From Dyadobacter luticola (GTDB taxonomy: Bacteria > Bacteroidota > Bacteroidia > Cytophagales > Spirosomataceae): DNA of 64,000 nt. Positions 55,738 to 64,000 of the stretch are shown here, one piece after another. Every line of letters starts with the position of its first letter. Within the stretch, counting starts at the first letter, position 1. The position numbers and the translations under genes are program-made. Below the pieces are notes generated by a model. It was not told the origin of the DNA. It did not search any database and saw only the letters and a program-made list of their open reading frames with translations. The stretch is from contig NZ_VCEJ01000004.1 in assembly GCF_005860805.1 (NCBI RefSeq), positions 1,488,001 to 1,552,000 on the forward strand, in the 5' to 3' direction.

Positions 55738-58275
55738 ATGGAAGCAAAATTTTCGAATAGAGTGAAGGAAGTCATTTCCATGAGCCGGGAAGAGGCCCTC
55801 CGTCTCGGACATGACTATATTGGTGCAGAGCATTTGTTATTAGGAATGATCCGTGAAGGTGATGGCGTGGCAATCGGTTTATTGAAAAAGCTGGGCGTAT
55901 CACTCGACGACGTAAGGCAGACGATCGAGCAGGCTACGAAGGGGGCCGCAACCAATAATGTGAAGAATCTACAAAATATCCCTTTGACGAGGCAGTCCGA
56001 GAAAGTGCTGAAAATCACTTATCTGGAAGCCAAGATATTCAAAAGTACTCTGATTGGCACGGAGCATTTGCTGCTGTCGATCCTGAGAGATGAAGACAAT
56101 GTAGGCACTCAGATCTTACATAAGTTTAATGTTAACTACGAAGTCATTAAGGAAATGTTAGAATATCAATCATCTGGTTCGAGACCTCATATGGGGCCGG
56201 AAACCGAAGACGGGGATGATGAGGCAAGAGGTGGCATGTTCGGAGGCGGTGGCTCAACATCCGGTAAAGAATCAAAAGGCGCTGAGAAATCACGTACGCC
56301 TGTACTTGACAACTTTGGTCGCGATCTTACGAAAATGGCGGAAGTCGGAAAACTTGATCCGATTGTTGGCCGCGAAAAGGAAATTGAGCGTGTTGCCCAG
56401 ATTCTGAGCCGTCGTAAAAAGAACAACCCAATCCTCATCGGTGAACCCGGCGTTGGTAAAACTGCCATCGCGGAAGGTCTTGCCCTCCGTATTGTTCAGA
56501 AAAAAGTATCCCGCGTGCTCTTCGGAAAACGTGTGGTAACATTGGATCTTGCTTCATTAGTTGCTGGTACCAAGTACCGCGGTCAGTTTGAGGAGAGAAT
56601 GAAAGCGGTAATGAACGAGCTGGAAAAATCTCCGGACGTCATTCTGTTCATTGACGAGCTTCACACAATTGTAGGTGCCGGTGGCGCTTCCGGTTCGCTG
56701 GATGCTTCGAATATGTTCAAACCAGCGCTTTCACGTGGTGAAATTCAATGTATCGGAGCTACTACGCTGGATGAATATCGCCAGTACATTGAGAAAGATG
56801 GTGCATTAGCACGTCGTTTTCAAATGGTGATGGTGGATGCTACTTCGATTGAAGAAACCATTCAGATCCTGGAAAACATCAAGGATAAATACGAGGATCA
56901 CCACCACGTAAACTACACACCGGAATCGATCAGCACGGCTGTGAAATTGTCGGAGCGTTATATCACAGACAGGTTTTTGCCGGACAAAGCAATCGATGTT
57001 TTGGACGAGGTAGGTGCCCGTGTTCACATCAGCAACATTACAGTTCCGGAAGATATTCTCTTGCTGGAAGAGCAGATCGAGAATATTAAGCAGGAGAAAA
57101 ACCGGGTTGTAAAAAGCCAGAAATACGAGGAAGCAGCGCAACTTAGAGATCGTGAGAAGAAATTGATCGATCAGTTGGAGCGCGCTAAAATAGCCTGGGA
57201 AGAAGAAACCAAGCAAAAACGCTACACTGTTACCGAACACAATGTGGCCGAGGTAGTGGCGATGATGACCGGAATTCCAGTGACTAACGTTTCTATGGAC
57301 GAAGGCAAGAAATTGCTGAACATGGGCGACGAGCTGAAAAGCAAGGTAATCGGCCAGGATCCACCGATCGAAAAATTGGTAAAAGCGATTCAGCGTACGA
57401 GGGTAGGGTTGAAAGATCCTAAAAAGCCAATCGGATCATTCATTTTCCTTGGGCCTACCGGTGTTGGTAAAACCGAGCTTGCAAAAGTTCTGTCATCCTA
57501 TCTCTTTGATAAAGACGATTCACTGGTGCGCATTGATATGAGCGAATACATGGAGAAATTCAGCGTATCGCGTCTGGTTGGAGCGCCTCCGGGATATGTA
57601 GGTTACGAAGAAGGTGGACAGCTGACTGAAAAAATTCGTCGCAAACCTTACAGCGTCGTACTGCTTGACGAAATCGAAAAGGCGCATCCGGATGTGTTTA
57701 ACATTCTGCTGCAGGTTTTGGACGATGGTATTTTAACTGACGGTTTGGGACGTCGCGTCGATTTCAGAAATACAATTATTATCATGACTTCCAACATTGG
57801 AGCGCGTGATTTGAAAGATTTCGGATCGGGAATCGGCTTCTCGACAAGAGCTAAAACCGAGAATCAGGATGACATTATGAAGGGTACGATCCAAAGTGCA
57901 CTTCGCAAAGCATTCTCTCCTGAGTTCCTGAACAGATTGGACGATGTGATTGTGTTTAACTCACTGCAACGTGAAGACTTGCACAGGATCATCGACATCT
58001 CACTTGGCAAATTGTTTAGCAGAGTGAAAGGTCTTGGATATGAAATTGAACTGACGATCGCTGCGAAGGATTTCTTGTCGGAAAAAGGATATGACCCGCA
58101 ATATGGTGCCCGTCCTTTGAACCGCGCGATCCAGAAATATCTCGAAGATCCCGTTGCAGAGGAAATATTGAAAGGCGATTTGCGTGAAGGCGATGTACTG
58201 GTAGCAAATCATGAAGAAAACAGTGAACAACTTGTTATTAGTGTTCGTAAAAAGGAAGAGGAGTTGGCCAACTAA
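55738..58275 (+). CDS. clpC: ATP-dependent Clp protease ATP-binding subunit ClpC
   Basis: This is the AAA+ unfoldase that feeds ClpP. The 845-residue product has two N-terminal Clp repeats ([20 protein letters not shown], then [12 protein letters not shown]), a Gly/Ser-rich linker (about 160-185) and AAA1 with Walker [15 protein letters not shown]. The middle coiled coil holds a UVR-like segment ([20 protein letters not shown]). AAA2 carries [14 protein letters not shown] and the C-terminal ClpB-D2-like domain ends with the [17 protein letters not shown] block. The UVR and middle-domain length mark ClpC rather than ClpA or ClpB. A strong terminator follows. Confidence 0.97.
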   Translation: MEAKFSNRVKEVISMSREEALRLGHDYIGAEHLLLGMIREGDGVAIGLLKKLGVSLDDVRQTIEQATKGAATNNVKNLQNIPLTRQSEKVLKITYLEAKIFKSTLIGTEHLLLSILRDEDNVGTQILHKFNVNYEVIKEMLEYQSSGSRPHMGPETEDGDDEARGGMFGGGGSTSGKESKGAEKSRTPVLDNFGRDLTKMAEVGKLDPIVGREKEIERVAQILSRRKKNNPILIGEPGVGKTAIAEGLALRIVQKKVSRVLFGKRVVTLDLASLVAGTKYRGQFEERMKAVMNELEKSPDVILFIDELHTIVGAGGASGSLDASNMFKPALSRGEIQCIGATTLDEYRQYIEKDGALARRFQMVMVDATSIEETIQILENIKDKYEDHHHVNYTPESISTAVKLSERYITDRFLPDKAIDVLDEVGARVHISNITVPEDILLLEEQIENIKQEKNRVVKSQKYEEAAQLRDREKKLIDQLERAKIAWEEETKQKRYTVTEHNVAEVVAMMTGIPVTNVSMDEGKKLLNMGDELKSKVIGQDPPIEKLVKAIQRTRVGLKDPKKPIGSFIFLGPTGVGKTELAKVLSSYLFDKDDSLVRIDMSEYMEKFSVSRLVGAPPGYVGYEEGGQLTEKIRRKPYSVVLLDEIEKAHPDVFNILLQVLDDGILTDGLGRRVDFRNTIIIMTSNIGARDLKDFGSGIGFSTRAKTENQDDIMKGTIQSALRKAFSPEFLNRLDDVIVFNSLQREDLHRIIDISLGKLFSRVKGLGYEIELTIAAKDFLSEKGYDPQYGARPLNRAIQKYLEDPVAEEILKGDLREGDVLVANHEENSEQLVISVRKKEEELAN

Positions 58276-58304
58276 CCGGTAGCTCCGGCAAGAATGAAGC
58301 TTAG

Positions 58305-58334
58305 AAAGCAGTGCAGCAATGCACTGCTTTTTTT
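58305..58334 (+). terminator. Rho-independent terminator of clpC
   Basis: A perfect 11-base stem (58305-58315 with 58320-58330) with a GCAA tetraloop is followed by a T tract. Confidence 0.92.
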
Positions 58335-58436
58335 GTTTGCAATTATTAACAGCCGCCAGTCAAAATGAAAATGGTCTTAAATGTTATCGCACGATGAATT
58401 AGTTTATATTTAGCCTCCGAAAATTGAAAAAAGGTG

Positions 58437-60122
58437 ATGAAAATAGATATTAGGAAGGCGTACTTTATATTGATTTTAGGTTTGTTGATCAGTTCCTCCA
58501 ATTCCTTCGCACAGACATTTTCTCCTGGTCCGCAGGTACTTACATTCTTCTCCGATGCAGACGACACCGAGCAGCCTTACGGACTTTATCTTCCCAAAAA
58601 CTACGATCAGAATAAGAAATATCCGCTGGTAATCATGCTGCATGGTGCCGGTTCCAATCATCGGCTTGCTTTGCGGCGCGTATTTGGAAAAAGCAATGCG
58701 GAAGGTGAAAATGACGTGGAAGCGAGCCGCTATTTCCCGCAATGGGACGATGTTGATTTTATCGTAGCCTCGCCGTATGCACGCGGTACCGCGGGGTATC
58801 AGGGTATTCCGGAGGAAGATGTGTATGATGTGCTGGACGATGTGAAGAAGCGGTTTAACGTTGATGAGAATAAAATTTATCTCACGGGGTTATCCATGGG
58901 TGGAGGCGGAACATTGTGGATCGGCCTTACCCGGCCTGATATTTGGGCGGCGATTGCACCGGTTTGTCCTGCGCCTCCTGCCGGTACATTTGATCTGGCT
59001 TCCAATGCTTTGAATTTTCCTGTCCACTTTTTCCACGGTGATGCCGATCCTACGGTGCCGGTTGCCGGTACTCGGAAATGGGTGGAGCATTTGCAGGATA
59101 TCGGTGTGGAAGTGAGCTACAAAGAGTTCGTAGATGTGAAACACGATAGCTGGGTAAGTGCTTACGACAATGAATTTATCTTTGAATGGTTCGGGCATGC
59201 CGAGAGAAATCCATATCCTGATCGGGTCAATTTTGTAAGCAAGCAGTACAAGTATAACAAGGCTTTTTGGGTACAGTTTGACAAGATGGCTTACGGTTCA
59301 CTAGCGGAAATTGAAGCGAAGTTGACAAAGGAAAACACGGCAGATATCAAGACAAAAAATCTGGAAGCATTTACGGTCAACTTGAAAGGTCATCCGAAGT
59401 TTAAAGCTGGTGCGGACGCTGTTTTTACCATTGACGGCGCGAAGCTTTCTTCGAAAATGGATAGCTCTTTATCTTTTATAAAAACAAGTGGAAAATGGGC
59501 TATATCTGCTTCCAACAATGTTTCAACAGGCCTGACTAAAAAGAAGGGTGCGGAAGGTCCGATTTACGACGCATTTTCAGCCAGGCACATTTACGTTTAT
59601 GGTACTTCCGACAATCCTTCGCCGGAGGAATTGAAAAAGAGAATGGATATTGCCAATCAGGCGGCGAACTGGTCGCAGGACCGTGGGCCGTTTCTGGGTC
59701 GGGTAATGTTTTTTCCGAGAGTAGTCGCCGATAAAGATGTGCGTCCAAGTGACCTTGAAAGCAGTAATCTGATTTTATTTGGGACGAAAGAAAATAATGC
59801 GATGGTTGCTAAATATGCTGATAAACTTCCGCTGCATTTAAATCCTGCCGACAAAACGCATGGACTTTTGTATGTTTTTCCGGTTGATAAGCATTACGTC
59901 GCTGTCAGTTCCGGGTTGCCTTGGTGGACTGGGACCGAAGATCAGGGATATCCTTTTATGCCGGTGATGCAGCGAAAGTTGACGGATTACAAAGACATTT
60001 TCCTTTTTAAGGACAGCATTAAAAATGTGGTTACGGACAGCTATTTTACAGAAAACTGGACGGTCAGCGACGAAACAAAAAACAAGCTCTCAGCCTCGGG
60101 AGCAATCCGATTTACCAAATAG
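58437..60122 (+). CDS. Exported alpha/beta hydrolase with uncharacterised C-terminal domain
   Basis: The ATG at 58437 gives 561 residues. A GTG one codon upstream may belong to an AAGGTG ribosome-binding site instead. A signal peptide ends near SFAQT (about residue 26). The alpha/beta-hydrolase half (about 45-260) has the oxyanion HGAGSNH, the nucleophile Ser in GLSMGG, Asp in FHGDADPTVPV and His in VKHDSW, a PHB-depolymerase/feruloyl-esterase-like layout. The other 300 residues (about 265-561) resemble no family I know and may bind substrate. It acts in the periplasm or outside. A sugar isomerase gene follows 34 bases downstream. Confidence 0.85.
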   Translation: MKIDIRKAYFILILGLLISSSNSFAQTFSPGPQVLTFFSDADDTEQPYGLYLPKNYDQNKKYPLVIMLHGAGSNHRLALRRVFGKSNAEGENDVEASRYFPQWDDVDFIVASPYARGTAGYQGIPEEDVYDVLDDVKKRFNVDENKIYLTGLSMGGGGTLWIGLTRPDIWAAIAPVCPAPPAGTFDLASNALNFPVHFFHGDADPTVPVAGTRKWVEHLQDIGVEVSYKEFVDVKHDSWVSAYDNEFIFEWFGHAERNPYPDRVNFVSKQYKYNKAFWVQFDKMAYGSLAEIEAKLTKENTADIKTKNLEAFTVNLKGHPKFKAGADAVFTIDGAKLSSKMDSSLSFIKTSGKWAISASNNVSTGLTKKKGAEGPIYDAFSARHIYVYGTSDNPSPEELKKRMDIANQAANWSQDRGPFLGRVMFFPRVVADKDVRPSDLESSNLILFGTKENNAMVAKYADKLPLHLNPADKTHGLLYVFPVDKHYVAVSSGLPWWTGTEDQGYPFMPVMQRKLTDYKDIFLFKDSIKNVVTDSYFTENWTVSDETKNKLSASGAIRFTK

Positions 60123-60156
60123 AACAAATACCTCTTACTTTTTTTGACTTAACAAG

Positions 60157-61041
60157 ATGAATCACAACGAAAAGATTTCGCGGAAATCGTTCATGAAAGC
60201 TGGTGCAATGCTGCTGGCCACGCCGATGTTGTCCAAACTGGATTGGGAGCCAAAAGCTTCGTCCAAAATAGGGCTGCAACTGTACACGCTGAGAAATGAC
60301 CTGTCCAAAGACCTGATGGGGACATTGAAAAAGGTCTCCGACATTGGTTATAAAGAAGTGGAATTGTTTGGCTATTCAAACGGTAAGTTTTTTGGCAAAA
60401 CACCGAAGGAATTCAAGAAAATCCTGGGTGACCTGGGTCTTGATCCGGTAAGCGGGCATTATGGCGCTGGCGTTGAAAATAAAACGACGATAGGCACATT
60501 GAGCAACGGATGGCAGCAGGCAGTGGACGATGCAGCAGAGCTGGGTCAGAAATATGTGGTTTGTGCTTACCTGACGGAAACTGAGCGTAAAACAATTGAT
60601 CAGTATAAGGGTTATGTGGACTTGTTTAATAAGTCCGGCGAGACGGCGAAAAAGGCAGGTTTGCAATTTGGTTACCACAACCACGACTTTGAATTCAAGA
60701 AAATCGATGGTCAGCTGCCTTATGACCTGATTGCTTCTACCGATAAGAACCTGGTAAAACTGGAACTCGATCTTTACTGGATCGTAAAGGCAGGTCTTGA
60801 TCCGGTTGCGTTATTCAAGCAGCATCCGGGACGTTTCCCGCTGTGGCACGTGAAAGATATGGATAAAGGTGACGGATCTTTTGCTGAGGTAGGAACTGGC
60901 TCTATTGATTTCCAAAAGATCTTCGATGCCCGTAAAACAGCTGGGTTAACACATTTCTTCGTAGAGCAGGATGTTGCAAAACGCCCGGCTACTGAAGCGA
61001 TAGAAATCAGCTTCAAGAATGTGAGCAAGATGAAAGTATAA
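60157..61041 (+). CDS. Sugar phosphate isomerase/epimerase, exported TIM barrel
   Basis: The 294-residue product starts MNHNEKISRKSFMKAG, a twin-arginine-like (Arg-Lys) signal, followed by a hydrophobic stretch to about residue 25. The xylose-isomerase-like TIM barrel has metal-site residues in GYKEVELFG, FGYHNHDFEF, ELDLYWIVKAG and LWHVKDMD. The late FFVEQD supplies the last Glu. Such enzymes act on keto- or inositol-type sugars, here probably in the periplasm. The preceding esterase-like gene may release the substrate. Confidence 0.88.
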   Translation: MNHNEKISRKSFMKAGAMLLATPMLSKLDWEPKASSKIGLQLYTLRNDLSKDLMGTLKKVSDIGYKEVELFGYSNGKFFGKTPKEFKKILGDLGLDPVSGHYGAGVENKTTIGTLSNGWQQAVDDAAELGQKYVVCAYLTETERKTIDQYKGYVDLFNKSGETAKKAGLQFGYHNHDFEFKKIDGQLPYDLIASTDKNLVKLELDLYWIVKAGLDPVALFKQHPGRFPLWHVKDMDKGDGSFAEVGTGSIDFQKIFDARKTAGLTHFFVEQDVAKRPATEAIEISFKNVSKMKV

Positions 61042-61051
61042 GTTTGGACAT

Positions 61052-61085
61052 AAAAAAAGACCTGGCTGCATAGCTGCCGGGTCTT
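61052..61085 (-). terminator. Terminator of the ATP synthase operon
   Basis: A 13-base imperfect stem (61057-61069 with 61073-61085) is flanked by seven As at 61052-61058. On the minus strand these read as a T tract, so the hairpin stops the atp operon. On the + strand it lacks a T tract. Confidence 0.75.
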
Positions 61086-61107
61086 CCAAATTATGCAGAT
61101 AAAAATA

Positions 61108-61644
61108 TCAGTTTACTAACTGTAATTTAAGTTCATTGAGGCGGCTTCTCAGCGACGCGTCAACCTGACGGTCATCAATCGTGAGAACGTATCCGCCGAT
61201 CAGATTTGGATCGATTTTTTCGGCCAGCTGCACTTTCCTGCCAGTGGCAGAAACCACCATATCATTAAATTGCTTGCGAAGTTCGTCCGTCAGCGGGGTG
61301 GTAGTCACCACAGTCGCTTTCTGGATTCCCTGGCTCAAATTATATGCTTTAATAAATTCTGCCGCAATTTCGTCCAGGATCGACTCCCTGTTCTTTTTAG
61401 AAATGATCAGAAAAATTGCGTATGATATCGGGTTAACCCGTGCTTCAAAAAGTGATTTCAGAATCCCTGCCTTTTTTTCGTGACGAACAATCGGGCTTTT
61501 CAAGGCAAGCATCAAACCCCTGTTTTTGTCGGCAGTGTCTTTGAATAAAAGCATATCCTGATAAACTGCTTCCAGAACATTCTTTTCATTCGCAAGATCT
61601 ATCAACGATTTGGCATATCTGGCAGCTACTATACTTACTGACAT
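61108..61644 (-). CDS. atpH: ATP synthase F1 subunit delta
   Basis: It links the F1 head to the peripheral stalk. The 178-residue product begins VSIVAARYAKSLIDLANEKN, the OSCP/delta N-terminal helix bundle, with the conserved RYAKSL. It ends with the C-terminal DPNLIGGYVLTIDDRQVDASLRSRLNELK motif (shown in two parts: DPNLIGGYVLTIDDRQ and SLRSRLNELK). It is the last gene of the operon here; the terminator at 61052 follows and alpha and gamma are absent. atpF lies 14 bases upstream. Confidence 0.96.
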   Translation of the reverse strand: MSVSIVAARYAKSLIDLANEKNVLEAVYQDMLLFKDTADKNRGLMLALKSPIVRHEKKAGILKSLFEARVNPISYAIFLIISKKNRESILDEIAAEFIKAYNLSQGIQKATVVTTTPLTDELRKQFNDMVVSATGRKVQLAEKIDPNLIGGYVLTIDDRQVDASLRSRLNELKLQLVN

Positions 61645-61658
61645 AGGTATGGGATTTA

Positions 61659-62153
61659 TTAATTAAGACGAGCTGTCGATGCCAGTTCTTCGATCAATTT
61701 TTCTTGTGCTTCTTTGTCTTTCAGTTCGCGGTGCAAAACTTTTTCCGCGATTTCAAGTGAAAGAACAGCTACTTCTTTTCTGATTTTTGAAACAGCTAAT
61801 GCCTGTTCGTTGCGGATCGCATCGCGGGCGCTGTCGATCATTTTCTGCGCTTCCACTGCTGCCTTGTCTTTTGACTCAGCGATGGTACGGTCAGAAGCAT
61901 CCTTTGCGTCCCGCAGGATCTGGTCACGTACGGCATTCGCTTCTGCTATCAGTTTTTCGTTGTCTGATTTCAACTGCGCCATTTCAGCTCTTGTTTTTTC
62001 AGCAAGGTCCAAAGCGCCCTGAATTTCATTTTCGCGGTCTTTCAAACCCTTGATGATAGGCTTCCAGGCAAATTTGGCAAGAATAAAAACGACCAGTAAA
62101 AATACTACCAGCATCCAGAAAATAAGACCTGGGTTTGGAGTAAGCAATGACAT
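61659..62153 (-). CDS. atpF: ATP synthase F0 subunit b
   Basis: This is the peripheral-stalk subunit: one N-terminal membrane helix (about residues 8-28, FWMLVVFLLVVFILAKFAW) and a long charged, Ala-rich coiled coil to the end. The 164-residue length is standard. A 154-base gap with a strong hairpin (62220-62244) separates it from atpE, and atpH follows 14 bases downstream. Confidence 0.96.
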   Translation of the reverse strand: MSLLTPNPGLIFWMLVVFLLVVFILAKFAWKPIIKGLKDRENEIQGALDLAEKTRAEMAQLKSDNEKLIAEANAVRDQILRDAKDASDRTIAESKDKAAVEAQKMIDSARDAIRNEQALAVSKIRKEVAVLSLEIAEKVLHRELKDKEAQEKLIEELASTARLN

Positions 62154-62219
62154 AGTATAAATGAGTTTGAGTGTAAGATGTGTTAAGGCGAAACCTTGTA
62201 TCTTCTTCTTTATTAGAAA

Positions 62220-62244
62220 TCGTGGAAGCCTAATGCTTCCACGA
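62220..62244. other. Perfect hairpin between atpE and atpF
   Basis: A 10-base stem (62220-62229 with 62235-62244) with a 5-base loop lies in the 154-base gap. No T tract follows on the minus strand, so it is probably an RNA-stability or processing element rather than a terminator. Confidence 0.6.
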
Positions 62245-62307
62245 AATTTTGTTGTTTGCTGCTGAACCTAATGTTGCAGAAGCAAGGACTTTCGTCCAAT
62301 GGTTTTG

Positions 62308-62595
<288 letters not shown>

Positions 62596-62618
62596 TTAAT
62601 AAAAAAGAAGATGCTAAA

Positions 62619-63713
62619 TCAATGTCCGTGATCTGCGTGGCCGTGCTCTTCGATAGCGCTGCCAATGTACATGGACGATAAAAGGGTAAAGATAAATGCC
62701 TGGATAAATGCCACCATGATCTCGATAAAGTTGAGGAACAGGGCGAAAAGCGAGATCACCGGGGCGATCATAAAACTTTGGAAAATGAATATCAGTCCAA
62801 AGAGACTCAGCAGGATAATGTGGCCTGCGGTAATGTTGGCGAAAAGCCGGACCATCAAGGAAAATGGCTTCATGAAAACACCTACGATCTCAACCGGGAT
62901 CATGATCAGCAACAAGGGGATCGGAACGCCAGGAGGGCTGATCAAGTGTTTGTAATAATTACCGTTCGCATTCAGGTGGACGATGATGAATGTCAGCACT
63001 GCGAGCGTAAGGGTAATGGCAATGTTACCGGTGAGGTTGGCGGAGCCTGGAAGCAAGCCCAGGATGTTGTTGATCAGGATAAAGAAGAAAAGTGTCAGCA
63101 GGTAAGGCAGGTACTTTTCGTATTTAGGCCCAACGTTCGGTTTCACCACATCGTCGCGGATGAATAGGATAATAACCTCCATCGCAGACTGGAAACCTTT
63201 TGGCGCTTTTTGTTTACTGCCTTTATAAAAATTCGCAATGCTTGTAAATACCAGGATCAGGATCACCGCGCTCAATAACATAGAGGCGACATTTTTTGTG
63301 ATCGAGAAATCGTAAATTTTTCTGGATTCGTCTACCGGTACAACTTGCTCAGAATCACCGTGAACCAGGTGATAGCCGTTGTACTCGTGGTGTTCGTTGT
63401 GGAAATTGGAAGAAGAAAAAACTTCGATGCCGCGGTCGGCAGAGTAGAGAATTACTGGAAGCGGGATCACAACTCCGTGCGTCATTTCCCATTCGTGAGA
63501 GTCAGCAATGTGGTGCATGATCATCTCACCAATGTTGAACTTCTCTTCGTTCTCTTCAAGCTTATGTTCAATTTTATGCTCCTGCTCATTGACGCCCTGA
63601 GCCACTTCCTGGGCTTCGTGCTGAACAGGTTCATCTGCCTTTACAGGTGAGGTAAAAAGGCAGGTTGCCGCAACAAGGGCAATAGTAAAAAACCGTTTGA
63701 AATGGGTATACAT
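62619..63713 (-). CDS. atpB: ATP synthase F0 subunit a, N-terminally extended
   Basis: The 364-residue product is about 90 residues longer than the E. coli protein. It has a cleavable-looking signal peptide (near VKADEP, about residue 26) and a His/Glu-rich extracytoplasmic region (about 28-130, many His). The standard a-subunit membrane core holds the essential Arg289 in LMVRLFANITAGH. The tail ends EEHGHADHGH, also His-rich. The extension is known in Bacteroidota, but its purpose is not established. atpE follows 47 bases downstream. Confidence 0.95.
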   Translation of the reverse strand: MYTHFKRFFTIALVAATCLFTSPVKADEPVQHEAQEVAQGVNEQEHKIEHKLEENEEKFNIGEMIMHHIADSHEWEMTHGVVIPLPVILYSADRGIEVFSSSNFHNEHHEYNGYHLVHGDSEQVVPVDESRKIYDFSITKNVASMLLSAVILILVFTSIANFYKGSKQKAPKGFQSAMEVIILFIRDDVVKPNVGPKYEKYLPYLLTLFFFILINNILGLLPGSANLTGNIAITLTLAVLTFIIVHLNANGNYYKHLISPPGVPIPLLLIMIPVEIVGVFMKPFSLMVRLFANITAGHIILLSLFGLIFIFQSFMIAPVISLFALFLNFIEIMVAFIQAFIFTLLSSMYIGSAIEEHGHADHGH

Positions 63714-63737
63714 AAATGCTTGAAATACTATGCTTTG

Positions 63738-64000
63738 TCAATCGCGGCGCAAGTTACGATACAAACCATATATTTCAAAACATGTATAAAATAAATAGAG
63801 TGCAAAAAAGTTGGTTACAAATAAGAATGAATCAGTTAGCCCCTGATATAAAAACAGCCCTATGAATACCAGGCTCAAAATGATGCGTCCGACAATGGTA
63901 GAAATGTAAAATGTGACAAATTTCTCCCGATTGTTTCTTAATCCGAATTCCATCAGCCGGTGCGCAAAAAACGACAGCCCGAAAAAGAAGATCAGGATGT
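63738..64000 (-). CDS. AtpI/AtpZ-like membrane protein, 5'-truncated at window edge
   Basis: The ATG at 63953 is not the start: in-frame codons continue to the right edge and encode hydrophobic sequence (ILIFFFGLSFFAHRLMEFG), so the gene runs off the window. The visible 87 codons hold three or more membrane helices and the end FEIYGLYRNLRRD. Position 24 bases before atpB and a small helical form fit the ATP synthase I-type assembly proteins, but sequence identity to AtpI is not clear. Confidence 0.65.
   Translation of the reverse strand, partial: ILIFFFGLSFFAHRLMEFGLRNNREKFVTFYISTIVGRIILSLVFIGLFLYQGLTDSFLFVTNFFALYLFYTCFEIYGLYRNLRRD

Overview
The window looks like a chromosomal segment of a Bacteroidota bacterium of the order Cytophagales, most like Dyadobacter or a close relative (Spirosomaceae). 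The phylum-level evidence is a SusC/SusD outer-membrane pair, two proteins with type IX secretion (T9SS) C-terminal sorting domains, a fused MurF-alanine racemase, WbqC-like and FeoB-associated proteins, a His-rich N-terminally extended ATP synthase subunit a, and promoters of the TTTG-N19-TAnnTTTG type with few Shine-Dalgarno sequences. The genus is an inference. I found no rRNA, tRNA, CRISPR array, insertion sequence or phage gene.

Bases 1-21800 form an envelope/secretion-rich accessory region, all on the + strand. It holds a 5'-truncated FG-GAP/ASPIC propeller protein, SusC, SusD, a second full-length FG-GAP/ASPIC paralogue, a translationally coupled vanadium-haloperoxidase-type PAP2 enzyme, an outer-membrane barrel candidate, a DUF6157 protein, a ThuA-like protein, a four-module SGNH/PVC-dehydrogenase/HEAT/cytochrome c protein, a T9SS-exported glycosidase-like protein and a large polytopic membrane protein. 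This is the part most likely to hold undescribed biology: uptake, calcium-stabilised surface propellers and secreted redox enzymes acting on an unknown substrate.

Bases 22000-36300 are mostly housekeeping. They hold gyrB and ppk1 (+), then a minus-strand overlapping operon uspA-corA-murF/alr, a dicarboxylate/amino-acid symporter with an ArsC/Spx-like reductase, a THUMP-like methyltransferase and acetyl-CoA synthetase.

Bases 36290-43630 hold a very tight minus-strand operon (rsmI, DUF4105 membrane protein, inositol-monophosphatase-like, DinB-like, FeoB-associated), pterin-carbinolamine dehydratase, the + strand set osmC-like/thyA/TRIC channel, a DUF2911 protein and a NUDIX hydrolase. Bases 43620-49440 are one minus-strand operon: unknown membrane protein, aroA, glutamate-synthase-like FMN protein, lipoprotein, subtilisin-like T9SS protease.

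Bases 49600-61040 (+) hold an Ldh-family dehydrogenase, mltG, a hotdog thioesterase, a YihY/BrkB membrane protein, a GT2 glycosyltransferase, a Sua5/TsaC-like protein, a WbqC-like protein with a non-ATG start, clpC, a two-part alpha/beta hydrolase and a TIM-barrel sugar isomerase/epimerase. Bases 61100-64000 (minus) are the a-c-b-delta part of an F-type ATP synthase operon plus the broken-off end of an AtpI-like membrane protein. The operon ends in a terminator after delta, so alpha and gamma are not next to it. Several starts were moved downstream of the longest reading frame, because signal peptides, domain starts, Shine-Dalgarno sites or one-base gene spacing point to internal ATGs.
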